From the NCBI RefSeq assembly GCF_008727925.1, contig NZ_VTWT01000002.1, positions 1 to 64,000 on the forward strand: a stretch of DNA of 64,000 nucleotides. The letters are read 5' to 3'. Below, in pieces: positions 44,375 to 54,599 of this stretch. The notes below the pieces were generated by a model. That model searched no databases and was not told where the DNA came from. It saw only the letters and a program-made list of their open reading frames with translations. This DNA is from Adhaeribacter soli (lineage in GTDB: Bacteria > Bacteroidota > Bacteroidia > Cytophagales > Hymenobacteraceae). The position numbers and the translations under genes are program-made. How positions within the stretch are numbered: position 1 is the first letter of the stretch; every line of letters starts with the position of its first letter.

Positions 44375-46243
44375 ATGCATATTTTTAAAAACGTAATTCT
44401 GGCGCTTAGTTTTTCCTGCATTTTCTATAACGCTTCGGCCTCCGATACCCCTAAAGGCGAACGCTACAAGGTAAACATCGACCTGGTGCGGGTGCAGGAC
44501 GACAAGGTGCCGGTAACCATTAAAGTGCCCGAAATAAAGGAAAAGGAAATCGTCTACAACATTCCCAAGATCGTACCCGGCACTTACTCTATTTACGACT
44601 TCGGAAAATTCGTGGAAGATTTTAAAGCCTTCGACAAAAAGGGCCGCGAACTGAAAGTAAGCAAACCGGACGTAAACCGCTGGAAAATTGAAGATGCCAA
44701 AAAGCTCGATAAAATTACCTATTGGGTAAACGATACCTGGGATACGCCCAATAAAGAAGATATTGTATTTGAACCCGGCGGCACCAACATCGAAGCCAAT
44801 CAGAATTTCCTGATCAACACGCACGGTTTCATCGGTTATTTCGACAACATGAAGCGCGTACCTTATGAGCTGACCGTGACCAAACCCGAAAACTTCTACG
44901 GTGCCACTGCTTTACAGGCCACCAGCACCTCTCCTACTTCCGATACTTACACCATTCCGAACTACATGGAGCTGGTCGATTCACCGCTGATGTACAACGT
45001 GCCCGATACTTCGGTGATGAAGATCGGGAATACGGAAGTACTGGTATCGGTATATTCGCCGTCTAAAAAAGTATCGGCCGATTCGGTATCGGCGGAGCTG
45101 AAAAAAGTACTGGAGGCGAGCAAAAATTACCTGGGCGGAACCCTTCCGGTGCAGAAATATGCCTTCCTGATCTACGTGGCCGAAAAGCCTAACCGGACCG
45201 GTTCTTACGGTGCGCTGGAGCATTCCAATTCTTCGGTTTATTATTTCCCGGATATGCCGCCGAGCATGCTGGCCGAACAGGTACGGAGCATTGCCGCCCA
45301 CGAATTCTTTCACGTGGTAACGCCGCTGAGCATTCATTCCGAAGAGATCGGCGATTTCGATTACATGAACCCGAAAATGTCGAAACACCTGTGGCTTTAC
45401 GAAGGTGTGACCGAATATTTCTCGTCGCATGTGCAGGTAAACCAGAAGCTGATCTCCGAAGAAGAATTCCTGGACCGCATAAAAGAGTACATTTCCGGCG
45501 CCGAAGCCTACAATGACAGCCTGCCGTTTACCGAACTCAGCAAAGGCGCTTTAGATAAGTATAAAAAAGAATACGGCAACGTATACCAGAAAGGCGCTTT
45601 AATAGGCATGATGCTCGATATCCGGCTCCGCGAGCTTTCCGGCGGCAAATACGGCATCCGTAACCTGATGGCCGACCTTTCCAAATCCTACGGCAAAGAC
45701 CGGGCTTTTAAAGACGAAGAATTGTTCGATAAAATTGCTGAACTGACTTTCCCCGAGATCCGCGACTTTTTCCGCAACTATGTGGAAGGGACAAAGCCTC
45801 TGCCTTTGGAAGAATACTTTAACAAAGTTGGCATAACGTATCAGAAAGATGGGTATGCCCGCCGCCAGACCCTGGGCCGCTTTACGCTGGGCTACGACCC
45901 TAAAAACCAGCGCCTGGTGGTGGCCGACACGGAAAATATGAATGAATTCGGTAAGAAAATGGGCTTCCGCAAAGGCGACCAATTGCTGGCCATTAACGGC
46001 AAAGACTTGAACCCCGAAACCGCCGGCGAAGTGCTGGAAAGCCAGGTAAGGAACGCGCCGGAAGGCAGCCGGATAACGGTGCTGGTAAACCGCCCATCGG
46101 CCAAAGGCAAAATGCAGCAGGTAAAACTGAAAGGCAAGTTGATGAAAACCTTGGAAAAAACCGAAAACCAGCTAACGCTTAACCCCGCCGCTACGCCACA
46201 ACAGAAACAACTTCGCCAGGCCTGGCTTTACAGCGGCTTATAA
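44375..46243 (+). CDS. M61 family glycyl aminopeptidase with PDZ domain
   Basis: 622 residues from ATG 44375, which opens a signal peptide MHIFKNVILALSFSCIFYNA; an in-frame earlier start would read through a terminator. The N-terminal beta-domain (about 25-185) precedes the catalytic domain with zinc motif HEFFH at 309-313 and downstream glutamate in WLYEGVTEYFS. A PDZ domain (about 500-600, GFRKGDQLLAINGKDL) closes the protein, the normal M61 architecture. It is periplasmic or exported. Natural peptide substrates are unknown. It seems monocistronic and separate from the exporter set. Confidence 0.9.
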   Translation: MHIFKNVILALSFSCIFYNASASDTPKGERYKVNIDLVRVQDDKVPVTIKVPEIKEKEIVYNIPKIVPGTYSIYDFGKFVEDFKAFDKKGRELKVSKPDVNRWKIEDAKKLDKITYWVNDTWDTPNKEDIVFEPGGTNIEANQNFLINTHGFIGYFDNMKRVPYELTVTKPENFYGATALQATSTSPTSDTYTIPNYMELVDSPLMYNVPDTSVMKIGNTEVLVSVYSPSKKVSADSVSAELKKVLEASKNYLGGTLPVQKYAFLIYVAEKPNRTGSYGALEHSNSSVYYFPDMPPSMLAEQVRSIAAHEFFHVVTPLSIHSEEIGDFDYMNPKMSKHLWLYEGVTEYFSSHVQVNQKLISEEEFLDRIKEYISGAEAYNDSLPFTELSKGALDKYKKEYGNVYQKGALIGMMLDIRLRELSGGKYGIRNLMADLSKSYGKDRAFKDEELFDKIAELTFPEIRDFFRNYVEGTKPLPLEEYFNKVGITYQKDGYARRQTLGRFTLGYDPKNQRLVVADTENMNEFGKKMGFRKGDQLLAINGKDLNPETAGEVLESQVRNAPEGSRITVLVNRPSAKGKMQQVKLKGKLMKTLEKTENQLTLNPAATPQQKQLRQAWLYSGL

Positions 46244-46473
46244 CCTGACGGGCAATAATTTAACCTGCCAATTTGCGCTATTTTCTAAAACCGGAACAAA
46301 ATTTGTGCGCGGGGCAGTTAGCTCCGGAACTTATAAATTCCCGCCACCGGCCGAGAAAACGAAACTTAATAAACCGGCTTAAGTTTAAAATAAGCCCGGC
46401 TATCTGTCGTTAACTTTTTAGGCTTTGTTGTGGATTGAATTTCCGGCAAGTTAATCTGGTTTCCCTGTTTCCG

Positions 46474-48792
46474 ATGTTTTATAAAGAATTACGCGTTTGT
46501 TTCCTGCTGCTGTTGTTTTTTGTGCTGCCCCGGGCTGTCTGGTCCCAAACGCTGTACTCGCTGAGCGGCACCCTGCGCGATGCTGAAACCGGCGAAACCC
46601 TGATCGGGGCTACTGCTTTTATTCCGGCTACGGGCAAAGGCGCTTCCTCCGATATTAACGGCAATTATGTGCTTTCCCTGTCGCCTGGCGCATATACGAT
46701 CCAATTTTCCTACTTAGGCTACCAGACCCTTACCAGACAAATTAACTTCAGCAAAGATCAGAAACTGGACATTACCCTTTCGCCCAGCCTGAATGAACTG
46801 AAAGAAGTGGTGGTGGAAGCCAACAGCCTGAATGAAAAGCTGAAGTCTACGCAAATGAGCGTGGAAAAATTAACGACCCAGGAAGCGAAACTCCTGCCCG
46901 CGCTTTTCGGGGAAGTAGACCTTATTAAAACCCTGCAGCTGAAACCGGGAGTCCAATCGGGCGGCGAAGGCACCAGCGGGCTTTACGTACGCGGTGGCGG
47001 TCCGGACCAGAACCTGTTCCTGGTAGATGACGCTACCGTTTACAATGCGTCGCACCTGTTCGGCTTTTTCAGCATTTTCAACCCCGATGCAGTACAAAGC
47101 GTGGACCTGTACAAAGGCGGTTTTCCGGCGCAGTACGGCGGCCGGCTTTCCTCGGTAGTAGACATTAAAATGCGGGAGGGCAACAAACAGCGTTTCTCCA
47201 CCAGCGGCGGCATCGGCCTTATTGCATCGCGGTTAACGGTAGAAGGCCCGATCCAGCGAAACCGTTCTTCGTTCCTGCTTTCGGCCCGCCGCACGTATTT
47301 CGATGTGTTTACCCGCCGCTACAATAAAATGAAGGAAGGGGTAAAAGATTACAACCCCATTCCGGATTATTATTTCTACGACCTGAACGGGAAAGCCTCT
47401 TTTGAACTAGGCCCTGACGATAAGCTCTTTTTTACCGGCTACTTCGGAAACGATGTTTTCGGCTTTCAGAACAAAGGGTTCAATTTTGATTTCGACTGGG
47501 GCAACAAAGTGGCCGCTTTACGCTGGAACCACCGCTTTTCTCCCCGGCTGTATTCCAATACCACCGTATCGGTATCGGATTACCAGTATGGCATTAAAAA
47601 TAACGTAGGCACCCGGAGTTTTAAAATGGGTTCCGGCGTACGCGATTACAGCCTCCGGGTAGATTTCGATTACCAGTTAGATACCGCGCATGCCCTGAAG
47701 TTTGGCGCGACCGCCGTTAGCCACGACTTTGTAGTAGGCCGCTTAAGCGCCGGTTCATCCGATGGTGGTACTGCTTTTAGTTCGGATATCGGTCATAAAG
47801 CCGGGGAATATGGACTGTACATTTCAGATGATTATACCGTAAACAGCCGTTTGGCCCTGAATATAGGCGCCCGGCTTTCCGGTTTTTCCAAAGACACCAG
47901 TTTTTTTGTTGGTTTTGAGCCACGCTTTTCGGCCCGCTACAACTTAACCGAATCGGTGAGCCTGAAAGGCAGCTATACGCGCATGGTGCAGTACGTGCAC
48001 CTGGTTAGTAACTCCGGCGCCAGCCTGCCCACCGATGTCTGGTACCCTTCTAATGGCCGTGTGAAACCACAGCAATCCAACCAGGTGGCTTTGGGTATCA
48101 GCAAGCTTTCCAACTCCGGCAAGTATTTGTTTACGAACGAAGTTTATTATAAATGGATGAACCGGCAGATCGATTTCCGCGACGGCGCCCAGCTTTTCGT
48201 AAACCCGAACCTGGATCAGGAATTTATTTTCGGTAAGGGCTTCAGTTACGGCAACGAGATCTACTTCGAGAAAAAAACCGGTAAAACCACCGGCTGGGTG
48301 GGTTATACCCTCTCCTGGACGAACCGCAAATTCCCGGAAATTAACCAGGGCAAAATATTCCCGACGCGCTACGACCGCCGGCACGATATTACTGTGGTAG
48401 CCATGCACCAGCTGAACCCGCGGGTAAGCCTTACCGGAACCTGGGTTTACGGCACCGGCAGCACTTATTCGGTTCCTCTGGGCAAGATGGTAATGCAGGA
48501 TATTCCGGGAGCCGATTTCCTTTATATCCCGCTTTATGCTGCTGAACGAAACAACTACCGCCTGGCGGCTTACCACCGGTTAGATCTGGGCATGGTGTAT
48601 AAACTCCGGCCACGGTATGGGGAATCGGACCTTACCTTCAGCATTTACAATGTTTACAACCGACGAAACCCTTACTTTATTTACATCGATGCAATTAAGA
48701 ACGGCGATGAAAGCAAGATCCTGGGATTCCGGGCAAAGCAGGTTTCCCTGTTCCCGATCATTCCTTCGGTAACTTATAATTTTAAATTTTAA
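46474..48792 (+). CDS. TonB-dependent outer-membrane receptor with CarboxypepD_reg-like domain
   Basis: 772 residues from ATG 46474, giving signal peptide FYKELRVCFLLLLFFVLP...WSQ. The carboxypeptidase-regulatory-like domain (about 27-110, LSGTLRDAETGETLIGATAF) precedes the plug (about 115-235, LKPGVQSGGEGTSGLYVRGG and GGFPAQYGGRLSSVVDI) and the beta-barrel, which ends with PIIPSVTYNFKF. No SusD partner follows, so this is not a standard polysaccharide locus. Instead a DUF4249 lipoprotein starts 6 nt later, a recurrent pair in Bacteroidota. The imported substrate is unknown. Confidence 0.9.
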   Translation: MFYKELRVCFLLLLFFVLPRAVWSQTLYSLSGTLRDAETGETLIGATAFIPATGKGASSDINGNYVLSLSPGAYTIQFSYLGYQTLTRQINFSKDQKLDITLSPSLNELKEVVVEANSLNEKLKSTQMSVEKLTTQEAKLLPALFGEVDLIKTLQLKPGVQSGGEGTSGLYVRGGGPDQNLFLVDDATVYNASHLFGFFSIFNPDAVQSVDLYKGGFPAQYGGRLSSVVDIKMREGNKQRFSTSGGIGLIASRLTVEGPIQRNRSSFLLSARRTYFDVFTRRYNKMKEGVKDYNPIPDYYFYDLNGKASFELGPDDKLFFTGYFGNDVFGFQNKGFNFDFDWGNKVAALRWNHRFSPRLYSNTTVSVSDYQYGIKNNVGTRSFKMGSGVRDYSLRVDFDYQLDTAHALKFGATAVSHDFVVGRLSAGSSDGGTAFSSDIGHKAGEYGLYISDDYTVNSRLALNIGARLSGFSKDTSFFVGFEPRFSARYNLTESVSLKGSYTRMVQYVHLVSNSGASLPTDVWYPSNGRVKPQQSNQVALGISKLSNSGKYLFTNEVYYKWMNRQIDFRDGAQLFVNPNLDQEFIFGKGFSYGNEIYFEKKTGKTTGWVGYTLSWTNRKFPEINQGKIFPTRYDRRHDITVVAMHQLNPRVSLTGTWVYGTGSTYSVPLGKMVMQDIPGADFLYIPLYAAERNNYRLAAYHRLDLGMVYKLRPRYGESDLTFSIYNVYNRRNPYFIYIDAIKNGDESKILGFRAKQVSLFPIIPSVTYNFKF

Positions 48793-48798
48793 CCTGTT

Positions 48799-49608
48799 AT
48801 GAAGATCGTTTCTGGCTTGCTGTTGCTACTGCTTGCTGCCGGCTTTACCGGTTGCGACATGGAAAAGGAGATAGACCTGAACCTGCCGGAGTTTCAGAGC
48901 GAAATAGTGGTGGAAGGATACCTGGAAGCGGGCAAACCTTACCGGGTAAATATTTACGAAAGCACCAGTTATTTCGACCGGCCGGAGCCCGTTTTGATCC
49001 CCGATGCCGTGGTAATTATTACGCACAACGGCAAAGCCGATACCCTTCGTTTTAGCCCATTTTACGATAAAGAAACGGAGAAGATCTATACCCACTCTTC
49101 CGTAACCCTGGTTTCCGGGAACCCCGGCGAAACGTACTCGCTGGAAGTGAAAGATGCCCGGGGCCGCCGGGTTACCGGATTTGCGCAGTTCCTGCCAAAA
49201 GTAACCATCGACAGTCTGGAGTGGAAATTCAACAACGAGGGTAAAGCCCTGATCGAGGGCACGTTTCAGGACGATGCCGCCACCCAGGATGCTTACCGTT
49301 ATCAGATCCATAAAGATAGTTTAACCCACCGGCGGAGGGAGAATGACCGTTTCCTGAACGACCGGCTGAACAATGGTAAAAAGATCGCTTTCGGCACCAC
49401 TTACAAGTTCTTTCCCAATGATACGCTGTTTATTACTTTGTATCATATCGAGCAGCCTTATTATGAATTCCTGAACACCATGGATGATGCGCGCGATGCC
49501 AACGGGAACCCTTTTGCCCAGCCAAGCGCCATAAAATCTACGGTTCAGGGCGGTCTGGGCGTTTTCACCACCCTTACTTACGACCGGAAACAGATCATTC
49601 TGAAGTAA
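48799..49608 (+). CDS. DUF4249 family lipoprotein
   Basis: 269 residues. Lipobox AGFTGC gives lipidated C19. The mature part opens with DMEKEIDLNLPEFQSEIVVEG, the characteristic DUF4249 start, and ends with the conserved NPFAQPSAIKSTVQGGLGVFTT block. It is predicted to be surface or periplasmic, mostly beta-sheet. It is co-transcribed and probably translationally coupled with the TonB receptor (6-nt gap) and therefore likely its accessory lipoprotein, by analogy with SusD-like partners; that role is inferred from pairing only. The length is somewhat short for the family (often 300-400). Confidence 0.85.
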   Translation: MKIVSGLLLLLLAAGFTGCDMEKEIDLNLPEFQSEIVVEGYLEAGKPYRVNIYESTSYFDRPEPVLIPDAVVIITHNGKADTLRFSPFYDKETEKIYTHSSVTLVSGNPGETYSLEVKDARGRRVTGFAQFLPKVTIDSLEWKFNNEGKALIEGTFQDDAATQDAYRYQIHKDSLTHRRRENDRFLNDRLNNGKKIAFGTTYKFFPNDTLFITLYHIEQPYYEFLNTMDDARDANGNPFAQPSAIKSTVQGGLGVFTTLTYDRKQIILK

Positions 49609-49655
49609 GGGCTGGGTATTATCCCGGATCATATTTAGCTCCTTCATTTTTTATC

Positions 49656-49831
49656 TAGCGCAAGCGTCCGCTTGTGCTTTCCAGTACATAGTCAAGTTAA
49701 TTTTTAGAAAGTGGGATTACAAATCCCACGGCTCGGTTAAGACGGGATTACAAATCACGTCAAACAAATTCTATAATTTAAATTGACAGTGTACCAGGTA
49801 ATGACGCAAGCACAAGCGGACGCTTGCGCTA
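49656..49831. repeat. R1c composite repeat with distinct outer arms
   Basis: The core (about 49692-49775) matches R1a, including GTGGGATTACAAATCCCAC and a degenerate second palindrome. The outer arms are different: an exact 23-nt inverted repeat at 49656-49678 and 49809-49831 (AGCGCAAGCGTCCGCTTG inner part). So the R1 core appears inside another fold-back element. Confidence 0.85.
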
Positions 49832-49903
49832 TAATCTGCCAAAATTTTAATCTTATTGAATCCAGTACTTACGACCTGGTATTAAATTGTATTGGCAGGA
49901 AAT

Positions 49904-49936
49904 AAAAAAGCGGAGTGTTCAGGTCTCCGCTTTTTT
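49904..49936. terminator. intrinsic terminator, probably bidirectional
   Basis: AAAAAAGCGGAG (49904-49915) with CTCCGCTTTTTT (49925-49936), between convergent genes ending at 49608 (+) and 50131 (-). A 16-nt palindrome copy (49942-49956) abuts it. The rest of this 522-nt spacer holds R1c and a TTCAGGATGACAG half-palindrome near 50025. Confidence 0.8.
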
Positions 49937-50130
49937 GTGTAAAAACATACTGTTTTCAATAGTTGTATGCCTGATTTGGTAGCATTTCTGCAGGTAGTCA
50001 ACGAGGTCCTTCACTGGCGTTCAGGATGACAGGTTTGTTTAAGGCACTTGGTAGTTAGGGTTTTCTACAAACCTTCTTTTACATTTTCACTTGTTAAAAC
50101 CCTTTAATCTGCTCTAAACTACAACTTCAA

Positions 50131-50955
50131 TTAAACTTCCTTCGGCTGCGCGGCTATCAGTTCCCGGATCAGGAAGGTCATTTGTGGTTCGGCTTTTGCG
50201 GCGGCTTCCAGAATATCGAGCAGGATTACTTTTTTGAGTTTTTCGGGGGTGCACAGGTCGGTAATTACCGAAACTGCAAAGCACGGAATCCCCATGTGGC
50301 GGGCGGCAATTACTTCCGGTACCGTGGACATACCCACGGCATCGGCACCGATCAGGGTTAAATAGCGGTACTCGGCTCTGGTTTCCAGCATCGGGCCGGG
50401 CACGCTTACGTACACGCCGAACTGCAATTTCATCTCCTGTTCAAGGCCAATTTGTTTCGCCTGCTGAATCATGGACTCTTCGTATACTTCGCTCATATCC
50501 GGGAAGCGCGGCCCCAGTTCATCGTTGTTGCGGCCGATGAGTGGGTTTTGCGGCTGCAGGTTAATGTGGTCGGTAATTACCATCAGGTCGCTGGTACTGA
50601 AATCGGGGTTTAAACCGCCGGCCGCGTTCGATACAAAGAGTTTCTGGATGCCCAGCACTTTCATGACCCGCACCGGATACACGACCTGCTCCATGGTATA
50701 ACCTTCGTAATAATGGAAACGGCCCTGCATTACCACCACTTTCCGGTCTCCCAGTTCTCCAAAGATCAGTTTGCCCGAATGGCTTTCTACCGTAGATACC
50801 GGGAAGAACGGAATATCTTCGTAAGGCACGGTTTCATAAACCACAATGTCGTTTACCAAAGCGCCCAGGCCGGTGCCAAGAATAATTCCGAACTCCGGCA
50901 CAAATGAGCCAACGCGTTCCTGTAGGTAATCTACTGTTTCCTGAAATGTCTGCAT
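50131..50955 (-). CDS. punA: purine-nucleoside phosphorylase (trimeric, class I)
   Basis: 274 residues, the standard length. Phosphate-binding GTGLG at 27-31, H59 and RFHYYEG at 79-85, SNAAGG at 109-114, the purine-site glutamate in [10 protein letters not shown] and [17 protein letters not shown] are all present. VITDLC stands where mammalian enzymes have the purine-recognising asparagine (N243 region), as in many bacterial homologues. It cleaves purine nucleosides to free base and ribose-1-phosphate in the cytoplasm (salvage). It lies 102 nt downstream of sppA on the same strand and may be co-transcribed. Confidence 0.95.
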   Translation of the reverse strand: MQTFQETVDYLQERVGSFVPEFGIILGTGLGALVNDIVVYETVPYEDIPFFPVSTVESHSGKLIFGELGDRKVVVMQGRFHYYEGYTMEQVVYPVRVMKVLGIQKLFVSNAAGGLNPDFSTSDLMVITDHINLQPQNPLIGRNNDELGPRFPDMSEVYEESMIQQAKQIGLEQEMKLQFGVYVSVPGPMLETRAEYRYLTLIGADAVGMSTVPEVIAARHMGIPCFAVSVITDLCTPEKLKKVILLDILEAAAKAEPQMTFLIRELIAAQPKEV

Positions 50956-51057
50956 AGGTTTATCTTATTTCCGGCTGGCGTAAAGCTTCCGGCTATTTAC
51001 TGTTGATGGTTGGTTAACTTCTTTTACTTTTTTCCTGCTTTTCCCTACCCTTTGGGG

Positions 51058-52821
51058 TTACTGAATTTCCATTTCGAACGGGATACGGGCCTGAATGCCC
51101 TGCAAGGTTTGTACTTTCTTCAGCGTTTCGAAATGGCGGTAGTGCTCCCCGAGTTCGGCGCGCATCCATGCGGCGCTGGTCTGGCCCTGCATGTTCTTCA
51201 TCAGTTCGTCGAAGAAAGATTTCTGGGCCGGTAAGCGGCGAACCCGGTAATCGCCTTCCTTCAGTTTTGCCTGGGAAGCCGCAATTTTAATGGCATCGTC
51301 CAGCCCGCCGTAAACGTCAATTAATTTGCGTTCTTTGGCTTCAATGCCCGACCAAACCCGGCCGGCGGCAAGCTCCTGCAATTCGGTTACCGGCATTCTT
51401 CGGCCCTGGGCAGCTTTGGTGGTAAAATCGTCGTAGATCCGCTGTACTTCCTGCTGAATGCTTTGTTTTTCGTAGTCGGTAAGTTTGCGGGTTACGGTTG
51501 GCATGTCGGAGAATTTGCCGGTTTTTACGCGGTCTACCGTTACACCTAGTTTATCTTTCAGAAAGCCTTCGAAATTCGCCATTACGCCAAATACGCCAAT
51601 GCTGCCGGTAATGGTATTCGGGTGGGCTACGATGGTATCGCAGGCCATGGCAATGTAATACCCACCGGAAGCAGCTACGTCGGACATGGATGCGATTACG
51701 GGTTTCACTTTTTTGGTAAGCATTACTTCGCGCCAGATCACGTCGGAAGCAAGCGCGCTGCCGCCCGGCGAATTAATACGGAGCACCACAGCTTTGATCT
51801 TATCATCCAGCCGTGCTTTGCGGATCGCTTCAGAGAATTTATCCCCGCCAATGTTGTCCTCATCTCCGTCGCCGTCTACAATGTCGCCGGAAGCGTAAAT
51901 TACGGCGATGCGGTTGCGGCTAACATCCTCGTCCGGTTCAGCTATTTTCTGGTATTTCGCTAACGTTACCAGGTTCAGTTCTTTGTCGAGTTTTGTACCC
52001 GTTTTTTTCTTCATGTAATCCAAGGCCTGGTCGTAGTAACCTAAATCGGTAACCAGGCCATATTTAAAGGCATCTTCGGCGTTGTGCACCAGCATGGAAT
52101 CGGAAACGGCACGTAATTTCTCGAACGGGATCTTACGGGCTTTGGCAATATTCTGCAGCGAGAACTGGTTCAGGGAATGGAGGAATGCGGTGGTTTGCTC
52201 GCGGCTGGGCTCACTCATTTTATCGAGGAAGAACGGCTCTACGGCACTTTTGAATTTTCCTACCTTAAAGATGTAAGGCTCAATGTTCAGTTTTTCGAGC
52301 ATGCCTTTGAAGAAATAAACTTCCGTGCTCAATCCGTTAAATTCCAGCGTTCCGGCCGGGTTCAGGTAAATTTTATCGGCTACGGAAGTTAAATAGTAGG
52401 ATTTCTCGGAGCAGATATCGTTGTAAGCCACAATGAACTTACCGGACTTTTTGAAGCTGAGCAGTTCGCTGCGGATCTCTTCCAGGGTGGCCATGCCGGC
52501 CTGCGCCCGCGAAACGTTCAGGTAAATGCCCTTGATGTTGTTGTCGGTCTTCGCTTTCCGGATGGCGTCTTTAATTTCCTGCAAGCCCAGGTTGTTCTTC
52601 ATCCCGCCAAACGGAAGCCCGAATCCGCCGAACGGATCTTTGGTCTGGCGTTCTTCGATGGGCTTGTTCAGCTTTAACTCGAGCACAGAATTATTTTCGA
52701 TGGCCACCTCGTCTTCGGAAGAAGCGGAAATGGCCAACCCGATCAGGAGGATCACACTCAGGAGCATGAAAAGGAACATTCCGACAATGGTAGCCAGCAC
52801 AAACTTTAAGAATTGGCGCAT
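51058..52821 (-). CDS. sppA: SppA, signal peptide peptidase (protease IV)
   Basis: 587 residues of the long, duplicated S49 form (67K type). One N-terminal membrane anchor (about 8-33), then two S49 repeats. The first repeat supplies the catalytic lysine (SVADKIYLNP, K150) and the second the serine S385 in SDVAASGGYYIAMACD, matching the split Ser/Lys dyad of E. coli protease IV. It degrades cleaved signal peptides and probably other membrane peptides, facing the periplasm. It is downstream of rarA on the same strand, separated by a 268-nt spacer bounded by inverted repeats, so it may have its own promoter. Confidence 0.94.
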   Translation of the reverse strand: MRQFLKFVLATIVGMFLFMLLSVILLIGLAISASSEDEVAIENNSVLELKLNKPIEERQTKDPFGGFGLPFGGMKNNLGLQEIKDAIRKAKTDNNIKGIYLNVSRAQAGMATLEEIRSELLSFKKSGKFIVAYNDICSEKSYYLTSVADKIYLNPAGTLEFNGLSTEVYFFKGMLEKLNIEPYIFKVGKFKSAVEPFFLDKMSEPSREQTTAFLHSLNQFSLQNIAKARKIPFEKLRAVSDSMLVHNAEDAFKYGLVTDLGYYDQALDYMKKKTGTKLDKELNLVTLAKYQKIAEPDEDVSRNRIAVIYASGDIVDGDGDEDNIGGDKFSEAIRKARLDDKIKAVVLRINSPGGSALASDVIWREVMLTKKVKPVIASMSDVAASGGYYIAMACDTIVAHPNTITGSIGVFGVMANFEGFLKDKLGVTVDRVKTGKFSDMPTVTRKLTDYEKQSIQQEVQRIYDDFTTKAAQGRRMPVTELQELAAGRVWSGIEAKERKLIDVYGGLDDAIKIAASQAKLKEGDYRVRRLPAQKSFFDELMKNMQGQTSAAWMRAELGEHYRHFETLKKVQTLQGIQARIPFEMEIQ

Positions 52822-52822
52822 T

Positions 52823-53096
52823 TTAGTTAATGGATAATGATTAATGAATAATGATTAATTTTTGGCTTTGCTTATTGGGCTTTCAGCCATTTTTTTGGTT
52901 TCGACCTATTTCTTTCCTGTTCCTTAAACTTCAAGGTAAGCGCAACGAGGATACTCACACTTTTTTACATTAAAACCATAGTGATTTCAGATAGTTTGCC
53001 TTCTTCCTTTTTCGGATGCAGTAAGCCGGTTTAACAAATTACGATCTATTCAAAAACAATATTAATCATTATTCATTAATCATTAACTATTAATAA
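52823..53096. repeat. spacer bounded by inverted ATTAATCATT arrays
   Basis: The left arm (52826-52860) begins right at the sppA start codon and the right arm (53060-53089) reaches the rarA stop codon. They share about 25 nt of exact inverted sequence built from TAATGATTAATGAATAAT units. The interior contains a 16-nt palindrome copy (52972-52987) and no gene. Confidence 0.8.
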
Positions 53097-54358
53097 TCGT
53101 ACTTTCCGCCCCACCAGTTTTTCAGGTTTTTGCGCATTTCGTTTTCCCGCGGGTTGTTGCCCGGGTCGAAGAGAATGGTGTTTTTAATTTCATCGGGCAG
53201 GAACTCCTGCACTACAAAATTCTGATCGAAGTCGTGGGCGTACTTGTAATTCTGGCCGTAGCCCATTTCCTTCATCATTTTGGATGGCGCGTTTCGCAAA
53301 TGCATTGGTACGGGTAAATTTCCCTGTTCCCGCACCAGACGCTGGGCGTTCCGGATAGCCATGTAAGAGGCATTGCTTTTCGGGGAAGACGCTAAATAGA
53401 TAGTGGTTTGCGCGAGAATGATGTCGCTTTCCGGATAGCCGATAACCGAAACGGCCTGAAAACAGTCGTTGGCCATTACCATGGCCGTGGGGTTAGCATT
53501 GCCGATGTCTTCGGAAGCCAGAATCAGCAGGCGCCGTGCAATGAATTTCACGTCTTCGCCGCCTTCCATCATGCGGGCCAGCCAGTAAATGGCCGCATTG
53601 GGGTCGGAGCCTCGTATGGACTTTATAAAAGCGGAAACGATGTCGTAATGCATTTCGCCGCTTTTATCGTAGAGCACTACGTTTTGCTGTGCGATCTGCT
53701 TTACCCAATCATCGGTAATTTCCACGGTATCGGAGTTGGTACCTTCCACCACAATTTCGAGCAAATTCAGCAGCTTGCGGGCGTCGCCGCCGGAAATGTT
53801 AAGCAGCGCCTCGTACTCCTTTACGTTTACGTTCTTCTTTTTCAGGTACACATCATTGGCCAGGGCATTCTGAATCAGAGCGATCAGTTCTTCTTTGGTC
53901 AGGTGCTTCAGTACGTAAACCTGCGAGCGGGAAAGCAAGGCGGAAATAACTTCAAAAGAAGGGTTCTCGGTGGTGGCGCCAATTAAGGTTACAATGCCTT
54001 TTTCTACGGCGTTCAGTAAAGCATCCTGCTGCGATTTGCTGAAGCGGTGAATTTCATCGATAAACAGTATGGTCCCCGGCCGGCTTTTGGCCCGGTCAAT
54101 CACTTCGCGGATATCTTTTACCCCGGCGTTTATGGCGCTAAGGGCAATAAAAGGCAGTTTTAACTGGGAAGCAATAATATTGGCCAGCGTCGTTTTGCCC
54201 ACGCCCGGCGGTCCCCAGAGAATTAAGGAAGGAATCATGCCCGACTGGATGTAGCGCCGCAACACGCCTTTTTCGCCAACCAGGTGCTGTTGTCCGGCAA
54301 ACTGGTCTAAGGTGTGGGGCCGCATCCGTTCGGCAAGCGGAATTTTAGGATTGTTCAT
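53090..54358 (-). CDS. rarA: replication-associated recombination protein A (RarA/MgsA)
   Basis: 422 residues. AAA+ ATPase related to clamp-loader subunits: Walker [10 protein letters not shown] at 49-57, Walker [10 protein letters not shown] at 98-106, sensor 1 GATTENPSF, arginine finger region [10 protein letters not shown], then the conserved C-terminal tetramerisation part ([53 protein letters not shown]). It acts at stalled replication forks and SSB-coated gaps. A -7 box TACTTTTG on the minus strand (54403-54410) sits 45 nt upstream of the start. An AAAACGATACCGTTTT palindrome (54381-54396) lies in the presumed leader. Confidence 0.95.
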   Translation of the reverse strand: MNNPKIPLAERMRPHTLDQFAGQQHLVGEKGVLRRYIQSGMIPSLILWGPPGVGKTTLANIIASQLKLPFIALSAINAGVKDIREVIDRAKSRPGTILFIDEIHRFSKSQQDALLNAVEKGIVTLIGATTENPSFEVISALLSRSQVYVLKHLTKEELIALIQNALANDVYLKKKNVNVKEYEALLNISGGDARKLLNLLEIVVEGTNSDTVEITDDWVKQIAQQNVVLYDKSGEMHYDIVSAFIKSIRGSDPNAAIYWLARMMEGGEDVKFIARRLLILASEDIGNANPTAMVMANDCFQAVSVIGYPESDIILAQTTIYLASSPKSNASYMAIRNAQRLVREQGNLPVPMHLRNAPSKMMKEMGYGQNYKYAHDFDQNFVVQEFLPDEIKNTILFDPGNNPRENEMRKNLKNWWGGKYDY

Positions 54359-54402
54359 TCCCTTTTCAGGTTTTAGTATGAAAACGATACCGTTTTCCAG
54401 CT

Positions 54403-54410
54403 CAAAAGTA
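54403..54410 (-). promoter_or_regulatory. rarA promoter -7 box
   Basis: TACTTTTG on the minus strand matches TAnnTTTG exactly. The -33 box is not clear. A 16-nt palindrome lies between it and the start codon, within the predicted leader. Confidence 0.5.
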
Positions 54411-54572
54411 CGGGATTTATGCCTGAATGGCTGAAATTTTGAGTAACAGATTTAATAGAGGAAAAATTGGATGCAAAAATGCTTCAGCGGTGATGCTGAG
54501 GCAATTCAGAAAGAGAATTGCTTCCGGATCGATCAAAGCCACAAAATCTAAATCGGTTCCTATTAATCCTTC

Positions 54573-54580
54573 TATCTTTG
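54573..54580 (+). promoter_or_regulatory. promoter -7 box of the DMT transporter gene
   Basis: TATCTTTG, an exact -7 match, 19 nt before the ATG at 54600, implying a very short leader. The -33 box is weak. Confidence 0.5.
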
Positions 54581-54599
54581 CGGCCTTGTTTCGGGTTTT

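Noticed and set aside
46244-46473. TTAGGCTTTG as promoter of the TonB receptor
   Set aside because: Spacing inside the -7 box is one base too long and no -33 box is found.
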